Origin: an uncultured Allorhizobium sp.
GTDB lineage: Bacteria; Pseudomonadota; Alphaproteobacteria; Rhizobiales; Rhizobiaceae
Direction of reading: 5' to 3'
Assembly: GCA_958439205.1 (NCBI GenBank)
Contig: OY288189.1
Span: forward strand, 2,743,001 to 2,807,000
Length of the DNA: 64,000 nucleotides
Part shown: piece after piece, positions 9,917 through 18,561 of the stretch
How positions within the stretch are numbered: position 1 is the first letter of the stretch
How the letters are laid out: each line of letters opens with the position of its first letter
The notes under the pieces: generated by a model
What the model was told of the DNA's origin: nothing
The model's input: only the letters and a program-made list of their open reading frames with translations
Databases searched by the model: none
Program-made: the position numbers and the translations under genes

Positions 9917-11728
9917 ATGAAAATCATGTCTCTGTCGGTGCGCCTCTATGCACTGGTCGCACTGGCTCTGGCAGTCCTTGTTGGTGCGCTGACTTACAGC
10001 CTGTTTCAGTCCTACGACACGCTGGTGCATGAGCGCCGCATGGGTCTGGCGCAGATCAATGACAACGCTGTCGCGATCCTCAACAAGTATCACAAAATGG
10101 AGCAGGAGGGCACGCTGACGCGCGAGGAGGCGCAGGAGCGGGCCAAGGATGTGATCGGCGCGATGCGCTATCAGCCCGATGGCTACATGTGGATCAATGA
10201 CATGCAGCCCGCCATGGTCATGCATCCGATCAAGCCCGAGCTGAACGGCAAGGATCTGAGCCAGAACAAGGACCCGAACGGCAAGTTCCTGTTCGTGGAA
10301 TTCGTCAATACCGTGAAGGCCGGCAAGGAAGGTTTCGTCGACTACTACTGGCCGAAGCCGGGCTTCGAGGAGCCGGTCGAAAAGCTGTCGCATGTCATCG
10401 GCTTCGATGCCTGGGGCTGGGTTGTCGGCACCGGCGTCTATTCGGATGACTTGGCTGTGCTGTTCCGCGGTACGGCGATCCGCTATGGCGTGCTGATCGG
10501 CTTTGCCGCGATCGGCATGGTTTTCTTCGCCTATCTCGTGGTGCGCAGCGTTGTGAACCCGATCAATCGCCTCAAGGGTGCCATGCAGGACATCGCCGAG
10601 GAAAAGGTCGATGTCGAAGTGGCCGACACTAATCGCAAGGACGAGATCGGCGGCATGGCGAAGACGCTGCAGGTGCTGCGCAACAGCGTTCGGGAGCGCA
10701 TCGAGCTGCGTGACCGCGAGGTGCAGCAGCAGGCGAGCCTGAATGGCGAGCGCGAGCGCAACGAGATCAACCTGCGCACTGCTTCCGAACGGCAGAACCA
10801 CGCGATCAATGCGCTGGGTTCGGCACTGGAGCGGCTGGCCGAGGGTGACCTCACCGTGCAGATCGGCGTGATCGGCTCGGAATATGAAAAGCTGCGCGAC
10901 GACTTCAACCGTGCGGTGGAATCGCTCGGCGGCGTTATTGCCGCGATCAACCAGACGAGCGAGATCGTGACGTCTTCTGCCGGCAATATCAGCGAGGCGA
11001 CCAACAACCTGTCGAAGCGCACCGAGCAGCAGGCGGCAGCCCTGGAAGAAACGGCGGCGGCGCTCGACGAGATCACCGCGACCGTTCGCACGGCGGCTGA
11101 ACGCGCCAATGAGGCACGCCAGATGGTGGCCGAGACCAAGACCAGCGCCAATCGTTCTGGTCAAATCGTGCGCAATGCTGTCGATGCCATGGGCCGGATT
11201 GAGGGGTCTTCGCAGAAGATCAGTCAGATCATCTCCGTGATCGACGAGATCGCCTTCCAGACCAATCTCTTGGCGCTGAATGCCGGCGTCGAGGCGGCGC
11301 GTGCGGGTGAAGCGGGTCGCGGCTTTGCGGTCGTGGCGCAGGAAGTGCGTGAACTCGCACAGCGCTCGGCCAATGCTGCGAAGGAGATCAAGGTGCTGAT
11401 CAGCGCATCGGCGGCCGAAGTCGACACGGGCGTGGGCTTGGTGCGCTCGACCGGCGAGGCGCTTGTCGAGATCGAGGCGCTGGTCAACCGGGTCAACGAG
11501 AGCGTCAACACGATCGCGACCGCTGCCAAGGAACAGGCGACGGGGTTGGCCGAGATCAACACCTCGGTCAACCACATGGACCAGATGACCCAGCAGAATG
11601 CTGCGATGGTCGAGGAAACCTCGGCGGCCGGCCAGTCGCTGGCGGAAGAGAGCTACAATCTGCGCCAGTTGCTCTCGCGCCTCAAGGTCAATGCCCAGCA
11701 GGCCATGGGCCATCGCCGGGCGGCCTGA
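9917..11728 (+). CDS. Methyl-accepting chemotaxis protein with Cache sensor
   Basis: 603 residues from the ATG at 9917, which follows a GGGGGTGGAAG ribosome-binding site; the open frame extends upstream to 9698 without support. The order is: TM1 ([18 protein letters not shown]); a periplasmic single Cache (sCache_2-like) domain containing [11 protein letters not shown] and [12 protein letters not shown]2 ([19 protein letters not shown]); HAMP; and a long cytoplasmic signalling coiled coil with the hairpin [20 protein letters not shown]. It transmits ligand occupancy to CheA/CheW. No che genes are nearby, so it is an orphan receptor. Cache domains of this type often sense small organic acids; the ligand is not predictable here. 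Confidence 0.95.
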   Translation: MKIMSLSVRLYALVALALAVLVGALTYSLFQSYDTLVHERRMGLAQINDNAVAILNKYHKMEQEGTLTREEAQERAKDVIGAMRYQPDGYMWINDMQPAMVMHPIKPELNGKDLSQNKDPNGKFLFVEFVNTVKAGKEGFVDYYWPKPGFEEPVEKLSHVIGFDAWGWVVGTGVYSDDLAVLFRGTAIRYGVLIGFAAIGMVFFAYLVVRSVVNPINRLKGAMQDIAEEKVDVEVADTNRKDEIGGMAKTLQVLRNSVRERIELRDREVQQQASLNGERERNEINLRTASERQNHAINALGSALERLAEGDLTVQIGVIGSEYEKLRDDFNRAVESLGGVIAAINQTSEIVTSSAGNISEATNNLSKRTEQQAAALEETAAALDEITATVRTAAERANEARQMVAETKTSANRSGQIVRNAVDAMGRIEGSSQKISQIISVIDEIAFQTNLLALNAGVEAARAGEAGRGFAVVAQEVRELAQRSANAAKEIKVLISASAAEVDTGVGLVRSTGEALVEIEALVNRVNESVNTIATAAKEQATGLAEINTSVNHMDQMTQQNAAMVEETSAAGQSLAEESYNLRQLLSRLKVNAQQAMGHRRAA

Positions 11729-11762
11729 CGGTCGCCAAGCATCGTCGGCATAGACGAACGAA

Positions 11763-11797
11763 AAGGGCCGGTGGAGCAATCCGCCGGCCCTTATTTC
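11763..11797 (+). terminator. Rho-independent terminator after the chemoreceptor gene
   Basis: AAGGGCCGG (11763-11771) pairs with CCGGCCCTT (11784-11792) across a 12-nt loop, followed by ATTTCTT. It lies 34 bp after the stop codon. Confidence 0.85.
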
Positions 11798-11893
11798 TTG
11801 CGGCGAATTCCTGGCGAATTCCGTTCATGGCGCATTAAGCCGGGAGACCTTAAGCTGGTCGAAGTTGTCCCATATGGGGCCATCGAGGGTGAA

Positions 11894-12682
11894 ATGGGTT
11901 TTGTGTTTTCGTCCCTTGGCAGCCGGCTCACGGTTGCTGTTTTCGCAAGCTTTCTCGTTACCGGCTGCTCCGGCAGCTACCGCGTGCCCTTTGCCGATAT
12001 CGGCGGGCCGAAGGCTGGCGACCAGTTGATCGGCAAGGTGGATCGCGCCCGCGACGGACGCGTTATCGTGGGGCGGGTCGGCGATCCCCGGGCGGAGGCT
12101 GCGGCCTATGCGCCGGCGGCGGGCGCGCAGAATGGCGGGAGCCAGGGGCTGGATTATCTCGATACGCCCAACATGGCCGAGAGCGACGGGCTTCAGGCGG
12201 CGCCCATGATGGCGTCGGCGGAGCCTGACATGGCCGATGGGGGCCAGGGACAGGCGATGAGCGCGATGGTCATTCCGGATGGTGGCGTGAACATTGATAG
12301 CGAGCTCGGGATCGGGGCGGCCCCTCAGGTTGCGGATCTCGGCTCGGCGGAGATCGCAAGCCCTGTTGGCGTGCAGCCGCATATGGTGACTGAGGGTGGG
12401 GCGATGGCGATTGCCGAGGGCAATACCAGCCAGCCCGTGGTCGACGGGATCGGCTTCGACGAGCCGACGCAGATCGTGACGGGCCCGAGCGGAGCTCCGG
12501 TGGCCGAGACGCAGGTTGCCGAGCAGATGCCGGAGGAGGGCGGGATCCTGCCGCTTTCGGTCGACAGCGGTAATTCCGGCATGGAGGATCCGGTTCCGGT
12601 CGAGACCCGGCGGGTCGCGGCGCAAGCAGCGCCTGGGGCTAAGGATTGTTCGCTCTATCTCGACAAGCGCAACTGCCGCTGA
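11894..12682 (+). CDS. Putative lipoprotein, unknown function
   Basis: 262 residues from the ATG at 11894, chosen because it starts a clean lipoprotein signal (RLTVAVFASFLVTGC, lipobox V-T-G-C) and follows GAGGG; the frame is open back to 11771. After the Cys the protein is Gly/Ala/Met/Asp-rich and probably disordered, with no recognised domain and a short Cys-containing end (DCSLYLDKRNCR) that could form a disulfide. This layout resembles envelope lipoproteins conserved only within Rhizobiales. I see no functional clue from neighbours. Confidence 0.7.
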   Translation: MGFVFSSLGSRLTVAVFASFLVTGCSGSYRVPFADIGGPKAGDQLIGKVDRARDGRVIVGRVGDPRAEAAAYAPAAGAQNGGSQGLDYLDTPNMAESDGLQAAPMMASAEPDMADGGQGQAMSAMVIPDGGVNIDSELGIGAAPQVADLGSAEIASPVGVQPHMVTEGGAMAIAEGNTSQPVVDGIGFDEPTQIVTGPSGAPVAETQVAEQMPEEGGILPLSVDSGNSGMEDPVPVETRRVAAQAAPGAKDCSLYLDKRNCR

Positions 12683-12945
12683 GGCAGGTTTTGAATTGCT
12701 GCGCTAATTCGGGAAATTCCTAAATTTTGACACTGCTCGTGGTGCGCGATGGCGGTAGCGCGGATGGAGCCGGTCGCGAGGAGCGTACCGGGATGGGTAA
12801 GGCTGGGCTTGCGGGCGGGGTAGCAGAGGCCTAGAGGCAGGGCAGGTTCTTGTGCAGCGGCCGGATGGCCGGTGTGCCCGATCTAGCCTCACGTTCGCCC
12901 TTCATGACCGTCCGGCCGGGTGGTCGATCTTTTCCGGAGTGCCCC

Positions 12946-13767
12946 ATGCCGCCGATTGCCGATATTCTCCTGTTTGCCGTGATGCTGGCTGCCGCGGGCG
13001 CCGTGGCGGGGCTCTTGGCCGGCGTCTTTGGGATCGGCGGGGGCGCGGTGCTGGTGCCGGTCTTCTACCAGGTCTTCGGTTATGCCGGGATCCCTGAGGA
13101 GGTGATCATGCATCTCGCCGTCGGCACTTCGACGGCGCTGATCGTGCCGACCTCGATACGGTCGTTCCAGGCGCATCGGAAGCGCGGGGCGGTCGACATG
13201 GACCTCTTGAAAGGCTGGACGATCGCGGTGCCCTTGGGCGCGCTCGCCGCCACCGTCGTTGCCGCCTATGTGTCGAGCGAGGGCTTGCGGCTGTTCTTCG
13301 CGGTCATGGGCCTGGTGCTGGCGGCGCGCATGGTGTTTCTGTCCAACCGGATGCATCTCGGCACCGAACTGCCGGGCCAGCCGGCGCGGTTTCTCGTGGG
13401 CACTGCGATCGGGCTGTTTTCAGGCCTGATGGGGGTCGGTGGCGGGGTGTTCAACAACACCTTCATGACGCTCTACGGCCGGCCGATCCACCAGGCGGTC
13501 GCGACCTCCTCGGGCGTCGGCGTGCTGATTTCGATCCCGGCCTTTTTCGGCTTCATCTATGCCGGCTGGGGCGAGGCGGGCCTGCCGCCGTTTTCGACGG
13601 GTTTCGTCAACTGGATCGCCTTTGCGGTGATCTTCCCAATCGCCATGCTGGTCACGCCCTATGGCGCGCAGCTGGCGCACCGGCTGAACAAGCGGCAGCT
13701 GGAGATGGGGTTTGCGGTGTTCCTGCTGTTTGTGTCGGGACGGTTTTTCTGGAGTTTGGTGGGGTGA
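12946..13767 (+). CDS. TauE/SafE family sulfite/organic anion exporter
   Basis: 273 residues from the ATG at 12946, with GGAG about 10 nt upstream. Eight or so hydrophobic helices arranged as two repeats each carry the family glycine motif (GVFGIGGGAVLVPVF and GLMGVGGGVFNNTFM). TauE/SafE proteins export sulfite, sulfoacetate or other organic anions across the inner membrane; the substrate is not determined by context, since the neighbours are a lipoprotein and a foreign NTPase. An upstream ATG at 12904 would add 14 residues and is less likely. Confidence 0.88.
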   Translation: MPPIADILLFAVMLAAAGAVAGLLAGVFGIGGGAVLVPVFYQVFGYAGIPEEVIMHLAVGTSTALIVPTSIRSFQAHRKRGAVDMDLLKGWTIAVPLGALAATVVAAYVSSEGLRLFFAVMGLVLAARMVFLSNRMHLGTELPGQPARFLVGTAIGLFSGLMGVGGGVFNNTFMTLYGRPIHQAVATSSGVGVLISIPAFFGFIYAGWGEAGLPPFSTGFVNWIAFAVIFPIAMLVTPYGAQLAHRLNKRQLEMGFAVFLLFVSGRFFWSLVG

Positions 13768-13909
13768 GTTCTTGGCAAGGAAAGTCCCGCTGGATGGGTT
13801 AGCATGGGCTTGGGAGGCGATCGGTGGAGTGAAAAATTGTATCGAGCTTGCGGCACTCGGAGAAGTTTGACTATGTACTCGGCCTTATGTCTCTCAGCCT
13901 GGTAGTCAC

Positions 13910-15175
13910 ATGCGTTATAGTGATCGACCTATTTCCCATCCCGCGAATGATGCCCTGGATCGCAAAAGCTTTGCGTTAGCGCTTGCTCGATCTATCGACA
14001 ATCTGAAGGTCGCAGAAAGTGGCTTTGTAATCGGCCTAATTGGCCCATGGGGTGCTGGCAAGTCCAGTGTGGTAGAGTTGATTCTCCACTATCTGCGACA
14101 ATTGGAATTGCAGCGGGTCAGCGGGGGAAGTCATACATTCGAACAACTTGACGAGATGGCGCTGCTGTTTGGCAATGTTGAACCAGTTATCCAATCCTTC
14201 GTGGATTCGGGGTTGGATGTTCATCAGTGGGACCGAAACCACAGTGAAAGAGAGTTTCTTAGGCTATGTGGCACCCACGAGGGAGCGCGTCTGGCCGAAA
14301 TCTATTGGTCTTTACTGAAGAAAATCGAGAGACATCCTCAAAACATCGTTGTCCGATTTTCACCATGGTTGATCGCAGGTAATGCCGAACTCGCGAGCGC
14401 TCTCTTAAGTGATATTGCGCGCGCGCTGGGAGAGAAGTTAGGGCAAGATGTGCAGGAAGCGTTCGCTGCCGTTCTAAGTCGACTTTCGCAAGTGGTTCCA
14501 CTTGCCGGGGCGGCTGTAGATGTCACGACGCAAGGCGCCTTTGGTGGGCTGTTTTCAGCCGGGGTGAGTGCATCCGATCGCCTCGCCCGCAGACTAACTA
14601 GCGGCCCCACCTTGGATGAAGTAAGGGAGAGGTTGCGTAGCAAGCTGAGATCGTTGAAAAATTGCAAGATATTGTTGGTGATCGATGATCTTGATCGCTT
14701 AACGCCCAAAGAAGCGGTTGAGATGATTTCCCTAGTTAAAGGCCTAGGCGATTTTCCAAATGTTGTCTATTTGCTTTGTTACGATGAGGCACGTCTATCC
14801 AATCTGATTAGTGTTTGTCTTGAACTCGACGGCGCTGAATATATTCAGAAAATCGTCCAATATCCTGTCCACTTGCCTCTGGTTGATCCAACAGGTCTCA
14901 GTCGGCTGTTGGATGCTGATCTTAAAGAACTACTTCCCGACTTGGCTGCCTCCGATCAGCAGCGACTAACATTCGTTTGGCGATCCTTTATAAGGCATTA
15001 CATGAAGACTCCGAGGGACGTTAGGCGTCTCGTGAATGCGTTTTCTGTCGCGATCGCAGGCCTCGGAGATCACACTGACCCGATTGATTTGCTCGTTCTG
15101 GAAGCAATTCGGATAAACGAGCCAGACATGTATCGCTGGGTGCGAGACAACATTGAAGCTCTTGTGAGGCAATAA
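13910..15175 (+). CDS. KAP-family P-loop NTPase
   Basis: 421 residues. Walker A GPWGAGKSS is at residues 45-53 and Walker B with the family's double acidic motif (LLVIDDLDRLT) is near residue 260, followed by a sensor-like VVYLLCYDEARL. This is the KAP branch of STAND-like NTPases, often membrane-associated and found in bacterial conflict islands. A weakly hydrophobic stretch (VVPLAGAAVDVTTQGAFGG) near residue 200 occupies the usual place of the KAP transmembrane insert but is not a convincing helix. The gene is AT-richer than its surroundings. The downstream gene starts one base after this stop, so the two are almost certainly co-expressed. Confidence 0.85.
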   Translation: MRYSDRPISHPANDALDRKSFALALARSIDNLKVAESGFVIGLIGPWGAGKSSVVELILHYLRQLELQRVSGGSHTFEQLDEMALLFGNVEPVIQSFVDSGLDVHQWDRNHSEREFLRLCGTHEGARLAEIYWSLLKKIERHPQNIVVRFSPWLIAGNAELASALLSDIARALGEKLGQDVQEAFAAVLSRLSQVVPLAGAAVDVTTQGAFGGLFSAGVSASDRLARRLTSGPTLDEVRERLRSKLRSLKNCKILLVIDDLDRLTPKEAVEMISLVKGLGDFPNVVYLLCYDEARLSNLISVCLELDGAEYIQKIVQYPVHLPLVDPTGLSRLLDADLKELLPDLAASDQQRLTFVWRSFIRHYMKTPRDVRRLVNAFSVAIAGLGDHTDPIDLLVLEAIRINEPDMYRWVRDNIEALVRQ

Positions 15176-15176
15176 A

Positions 15177-16220
15177 GTGTCAGAAGATCGGTTAAAGGGC
15201 GAGCTCCAGAAGCTAATCGCTGATGCAAAAAATCCCGATGCATTAAAAGATGCGCTCGCCTATCTATTCCCGTACATAGGCTCTTTGCTAAATTCTCGGT
15301 CAACAACCTACGCGAGCGATCAAGGCTTCTATTCTAGGCGGCGGATATCACGTCCAGAGTATTCTAGGACGTATTTCAACCTCACGCCTGACAACACTTT
15401 TTGGAGCAGATCTGAAACTGAAGAACTTGTCGCCTCGCTGCCCCAAACCTCACTTCCGGCATTTGAAGCGAAGATTCGGGAAGTTTCTCCACATCGGAAA
15501 GCAGATGTCAAAAGGATGTTTTTCGAAATCATAGAGGTTTCTGCGATGCAGGAGTCTCACGGGTACGATTGGTTTGCTGCGCTCGTTGATAATGCGGGCA
15601 TGTTTCTTAAAATAGAAGATTCAACTGCTGGAAGCCTCTTCGGCTTAGATTCTGATCATCATATCACGTTATTGCTAGCCGACATGTTGCGTAAGCGGGA
15701 TGTAGAATCCCGATGCGAGATCATTCAGAGAGCGATTGTGGAAGTCGCTGACATTTCATATCTCTGCAGTGTGTTTAGATACGTAGCTGGTGATAAAGAA
15801 CTGCCTACAATCCAAGGTTCCGAGCCCAATGCCTTTGGTGAGGATACTGACGTAATCCGTGAAAAGCTAATATCTCGTGTGGTCGATGAGGCGGCGTCCG
15901 GCAGTCTCTATACGCGGATTTCACCTGGTGAAATACTCTGGTTTTGGCGAGGTGCCGGATACGGCGAAGATGTTTTCGCTAACACAACCATCGCAATGGG
16001 ATCGAGGCCTAGCCTTCTTTCGCTTCTGAGAATTCCAGTTAGTTTGGTCAGATCTACCGCCGGCAACTACGAGGCTGTCAATCGCGGATCCTGGTCTAAG
16101 ATTATTGATCTTGATCTACTTGCGGATAAGGCTAACGTGATGGCAACGTACGCAGAGGGGGAAGAAAAATATCTGGCGGTCCGGTTTCTTCAAGCATTGG
16201 AGCGAGATAAGCATTTCTAG
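15177..16220 (+). CDS. Partner of the KAP NTPase, unknown function
   Basis: 347 residues from the GTG at 15177, one base after the TAA of the KAP gene, so translational coupling is expected. An in-frame TGA at 15165-15167 prevents a longer start. No known domain is recognised. From memory, longer KAP proteins carry a C-terminal region with a segment like RRISRPEYSRTYF; here that segment is near residue 55 of a separate protein. This suggests either an anciently split gene or a frameshift in a once-fused one. The AT-rich composition matches the KAP gene. Confidence 0.75.
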   Translation: MSEDRLKGELQKLIADAKNPDALKDALAYLFPYIGSLLNSRSTTYASDQGFYSRRRISRPEYSRTYFNLTPDNTFWSRSETEELVASLPQTSLPAFEAKIREVSPHRKADVKRMFFEIIEVSAMQESHGYDWFAALVDNAGMFLKIEDSTAGSLFGLDSDHHITLLLADMLRKRDVESRCEIIQRAIVEVADISYLCSVFRYVAGDKELPTIQGSEPNAFGEDTDVIREKLISRVVDEAASGSLYTRISPGEILWFWRGAGYGEDVFANTTIAMGSRPSLLSLLRIPVSLVRSTAGNYEAVNRGSWSKIIDLDLLADKANVMATYAEGEEKYLAVRFLQALERDKHF

Positions 16221-16308
16221 TTATAATCCCCCGTCGCAGCAGTCGAAGTTGGTACGTTTGATGTTGGTCCGTGTTAAAAGTCGTGGGATGCACCAGATGT
16301 TTTGTGGC

Positions 16309-16562
16309 TGACACCCTCCCCTTGAGGGGGAGGGTCGGAGCGTAGCTCCGGGGTGGGGTGATCGGTGGTGGGTGGCGCGATGTCACCCCACCCGCGCGTT
16401 CCGCGCGACCTCGCCGTCCAAGGGGAGGTTGGGGTGTGGCGCCGTCCTGCCGTGTGACACCCCCCTCTGTCGGCTGCGCCGACATCTCCCCCACATGGGG
16501 GGGGGAGAGTGGGCGCTGCGGGTAAAGTCCCCTCCCAAACCCTCCCCACAAGGGGGAGGGCT
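16309..16562. repeat. Cluster of palindromic intergenic repeats
   Basis: This gene-free stretch between the KAP partner and the glxA-type gene is built from hairpin units. They include ACCCTCCCC-TTGA-GGGGGAGGGT (16313-16335), CGGAGC-GTA-GCTCCG (16336-16350), a CACCCCACC/GGTTGGGGTG pair around GCGCG dyads (about 16384-16437), GTCGGC-TGC-GCCGAC (about 16469-16483), and CCCTCCCCACAAGGGGGAGGG (16541-16561). Some units also occur inside uvrB. The block probably forms strong RNA structure and separates the foreign KAP pair from the regulator gene. The remaining bases (16221-16308 and 16563-16593) show nothing. Confidence 0.75.
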
Positions 16563-16593
16563 TAACCCGGCCTCGCCCTTTGTGGCTCGTGGC

Positions 16594-17619
16594 TTACACC
16601 ACAACCCCCGTCCGGTTGCTCGACATAGTGAGCTTGCGTTCCGCGCGCTCCTGCTGGGGAGAGCGGTTGTAGAGTTCGCGGTAACACTTGGAGAAATGCG
16701 AGGCGGAGACGAAGCCGCAGGCGACGGCGACTTCGACGACGGGCATGGAGGACTGGACGAGCAGGTGGCGGGCGCGGTCAAGGCGGATTTCGAGATAGTA
16801 GCGGGCCGGCGAGCGGCCCATTTCCTGCCTGAACAGGCGTTCGATCTGGCGGCGCGACAGGCCGGCGTCGTCGGCGATTTCGAGGAGCGACAGCGGCTCT
16901 GCGAGATTGGCTTCCATCAGCTCGATGATCTGCAGCACCTTGGAATTCTGCACGCCGAGGCGGGCCCTGAGCGGCAGGCGCTGACGGTCGTTGGCGGAGC
17001 GGACGCGGTCGGTCAGGTGCTGTTCGCAGACGCGGTTGACGAGGCCCTCGCCAAAATCCTGGCCGATCAGGTTCAGCATCATGTCGAGCGAGGCCGTGCC
17101 GCCGGCGCAAGTGTAGAGATTGCCGTCGACTTCGTAGAGGTCGGCATAGACTTCCGCCTGGGGGAAGGTTTCCGAGAAGCCGGGCAGATTTTCCCAGTGG
17201 ATGGCGCAGCGCTTGCCATTCAACAGGCCGGCCTGGGCCAGCACATGGGCGCCCGTACAGAGCGATCCGACCGCGACATTGCGGTTATAGGCTTCACGCA
17301 GCCAGGCATTGACCGACTTGTTGTTGAACTCCTCGACATAGATGCCGGAACAGACGATCGCCATGTTCGGGCGGTTTTCGCCACCGAGAAAGCGGCGCTC
17401 GTCGGCGAGCGAGGAATTCACCTCGATGCCGATGCCGGAGGAGGAATAGACCTTCTGGCCATCGACCGAAGCGAGGCGCCACTCATAGGCGGCGTAACCC
17501 AGCATGCGGTTGGCGATGCGCAGCGTCTCGATGGCGCCGGCAAAGGGCAAAAGCGTGAAATGGGGGACGAGGAAGAAGACGATCGAACGCTTCTTGGTCT
17601 GTGGCTGCTGCTTGCTCAT
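16594..17619 (-). CDS. GlxA-family AraC-type transcriptional regulator
   Basis: 341 residues from the ATG at 17619 (MSKQQPQT). The N-terminal half is a DJ-1/PfpI-like glutamine amidotransferase fold with the GlxA subfamily motif (HFTLLPFAGAIETLRIANRM) and GSLCTGAHVLAQAG. The C-terminal half holds two AraC helix-turn-helix units (LSLLEIADDAGLSRRQIERLF and VVEVAVACGFVSASHFSKCY). This architecture is that of GbdR/ArgR/CdhR-type activators of quaternary-amine or arginine catabolism; which applies is unknown. The one-carbon module at 27-40 kb would be an attractive target, but that is speculation. Confidence 0.9.
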   Translation of the reverse strand: MSKQQPQTKKRSIVFFLVPHFTLLPFAGAIETLRIANRMLGYAAYEWRLASVDGQKVYSSSGIGIEVNSSLADERRFLGGENRPNMAIVCSGIYVEEFNNKSVNAWLREAYNRNVAVGSLCTGAHVLAQAGLLNGKRCAIHWENLPGFSETFPQAEVYADLYEVDGNLYTCAGGTASLDMMLNLIGQDFGEGLVNRVCEQHLTDRVRSANDRQRLPLRARLGVQNSKVLQIIELMEANLAEPLSLLEIADDAGLSRRQIERLFRQEMGRSPARYYLEIRLDRARHLLVQSSMPVVEVAVACGFVSASHFSKCYRELYNRSPQQERAERKLTMSSNRTGVVV

Positions 17620-17940
17620 GATGGTGCCCCGTTGTCCTTGCTGCCGTTCCCTTGTTTTGTCGGCATGCTCCGCCTGAATTGATCGGCGCGATGGTCGCTT
17701 TGCGACATTGTCATGAAATCGCGCGCCGTGAAAGTATTCGGGATCGCTAACGAGCGACATTTTTCCGCGTTTTTCAGGCTGCGACGTCATGGATCAGGCG
17801 TGGGCGGCGGGTCTGGTCGCAGGTGGTTGAAAAGCTTTGGCTTCGCGGAATGGGAGGCGCTTTGCTTCCGGCGGGCTGTTTCGCCGGATTGCGACGCGGA
17901 GGGGCGTCCGCGTCGCTGAGGGAGAAGTCTTGAGGCGGGT
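17620..17940. promoter_or_regulatory. Gene-free region with paired dyads upstream of the GlxA-type regulator
   Basis: A perfect dyad GTCGC-TTT-GCGAC occupies 17694-17706 and a weaker one, TCGC-TAACGA-GCGA, 17744-17757. Their right arms are identical direct repeats GCGACATT (17702-17709 and 17754-17761), 52 bp apart, about five helical turns. Being upstream of an AraC-type gene, they are candidate operator sites for autoregulation. The rest of the interval shows nothing I can interpret. Confidence 0.4.
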
Positions 17941-18168
17941 TCAGCGGCGCGTGTCGCCTGCAGGCCAGCCGAGATCCTTGCGTAGATCGAAGGGCAGGGC
18001 CTCCAGGGCTGCCTGCTCGAGACGATGGCGGCGGTGCTCGGCGATCGCCCGGGCGAGACGGTTCAGTTTTGCCGCGAGGCGGCCGGCCATGGCCTTTGCC
18101 GTTGCACCCAGCATAGAGGCCGGGGAGGCGGTTCTGATCTCGGGGGTGACACTGCAAACCATGGTCAT
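17941..18168 (-). CDS. DUF1127 small protein
   Basis: 75 residues from the ATG at 18168, which follows GAAGGAAAACG. The C-terminal half carries the DUF1127 pattern RLEQAALEALPFDLRKDLGW, an Arg-rich short domain widespread in alphaproteobacteria. Related proteins in Agrobacterium and Brucella influence RNA turnover, phosphate and carbon adaptation and virulence-associated regulation. It is the downstream member of a DUF1127 pair divergent from a LysR regulator. Confidence 0.8.
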   Translation of the reverse strand: MTMVCSVTPEIRTASPASMLGATAKAMAGRLAAKLNRLARAIAEHRRHRLEQAALEALPFDLRKDLGWPAGDTRR

Positions 18169-18249
18169 GGTCGTTTTCCTTCGTGGCTCGGTGGCCCTCT
18201 CTTCATCCGTTGTCTGGGGCCGGGTTCTGGTATCGCGCAGCCTCAATCA

Positions 18250-18450
18250 TCAATCAAACGAATGTTTCTTATGTCTATCATTCTGAAAACTGATCAATTG
18301 GCGATGGCGTGTCAGGCCGAGATCGTCGCGTAAAGCCGAGGGCAGCGGGGCGAGTAGGCGGCGGGTGGCTTCGCGCGTGGCGTTGTGGCGGGAGCTCGCC
18401 AGAAGAGTCGTGAGGGTCTGGCGCAGGCTTTGAAAATGGGCGGGTGACAT
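18250..18450 (-). CDS. Second DUF1127-like small protein
   Basis: 66 residues from the ATG at 18450; AAAGGAGG a few bases upstream is a strong ribosome-binding site and decides this start over 18540. The C-terminus (RRLLAPLPSALRDDLGLTRH) is the same short motif as in the gene at 17941-18168. The two are probably diverged duplicates that share an upstream decamer. Confidence 0.75.
   Translation of the reverse strand: MSPAHFQSLRQTLTTLLASSRHNATREATRRLLAPLPSALRDDLGLTRHRQLISFQNDRHKKHSFD
18251..18260. promoter_or_regulatory. Shared decamer CAATCAAACG, copy upstream of the first DUF1127 gene
   Basis: CAATCAAACG lies 83 bp upstream of the ATG at 18168 and overlaps the 3' end of the second DUF1127 gene. 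The same ten bases recur upstream of the other DUF1127 gene. Confidence 0.45.
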
Positions 18451-18506
18451 GGCGGCAATCCTCCTTTCGCGGTGTGTGAGAAGGAGGATGCGCCCCGATT
18501 GACATT

Positions 18507-18516
18507 CAATCAAACG
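18507..18516. promoter_or_regulatory. Shared decamer CAATCAAACG, copy upstream of the second DUF1127 gene
   Basis: This copy lies 57 bp upstream of the ATG at 18450 and 46 bp upstream of the LysR gene, within an AT-rich divergent promoter region. It is a plausible LysR-type binding element. Confidence 0.45.
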
Positions 18517-18561
18517 CAATAGTATCGTTCTCAAGTTCAATTTTGTTGAAGGTCAATCCGC

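Noticed and set aside
9884..11779. Long minus-strand frame opposite the chemoreceptor gene
   Set aside because: Shadow of the receptor coil: low-complexity His/Arg/Asp/Leu composition, no recognisable domain.
13910..15175. Transmembrane anchor in the KAP NTPase
   Set aside because: The hydrophobic segment near residue 200 is too short and polar to be a convincing helix.
16309..16562. CRISPR array hypothesis for the palindromic cluster
   Set aside because: Units differ in sequence, are not evenly spaced and have no unique spacers of constant length; no cas genes are nearby.
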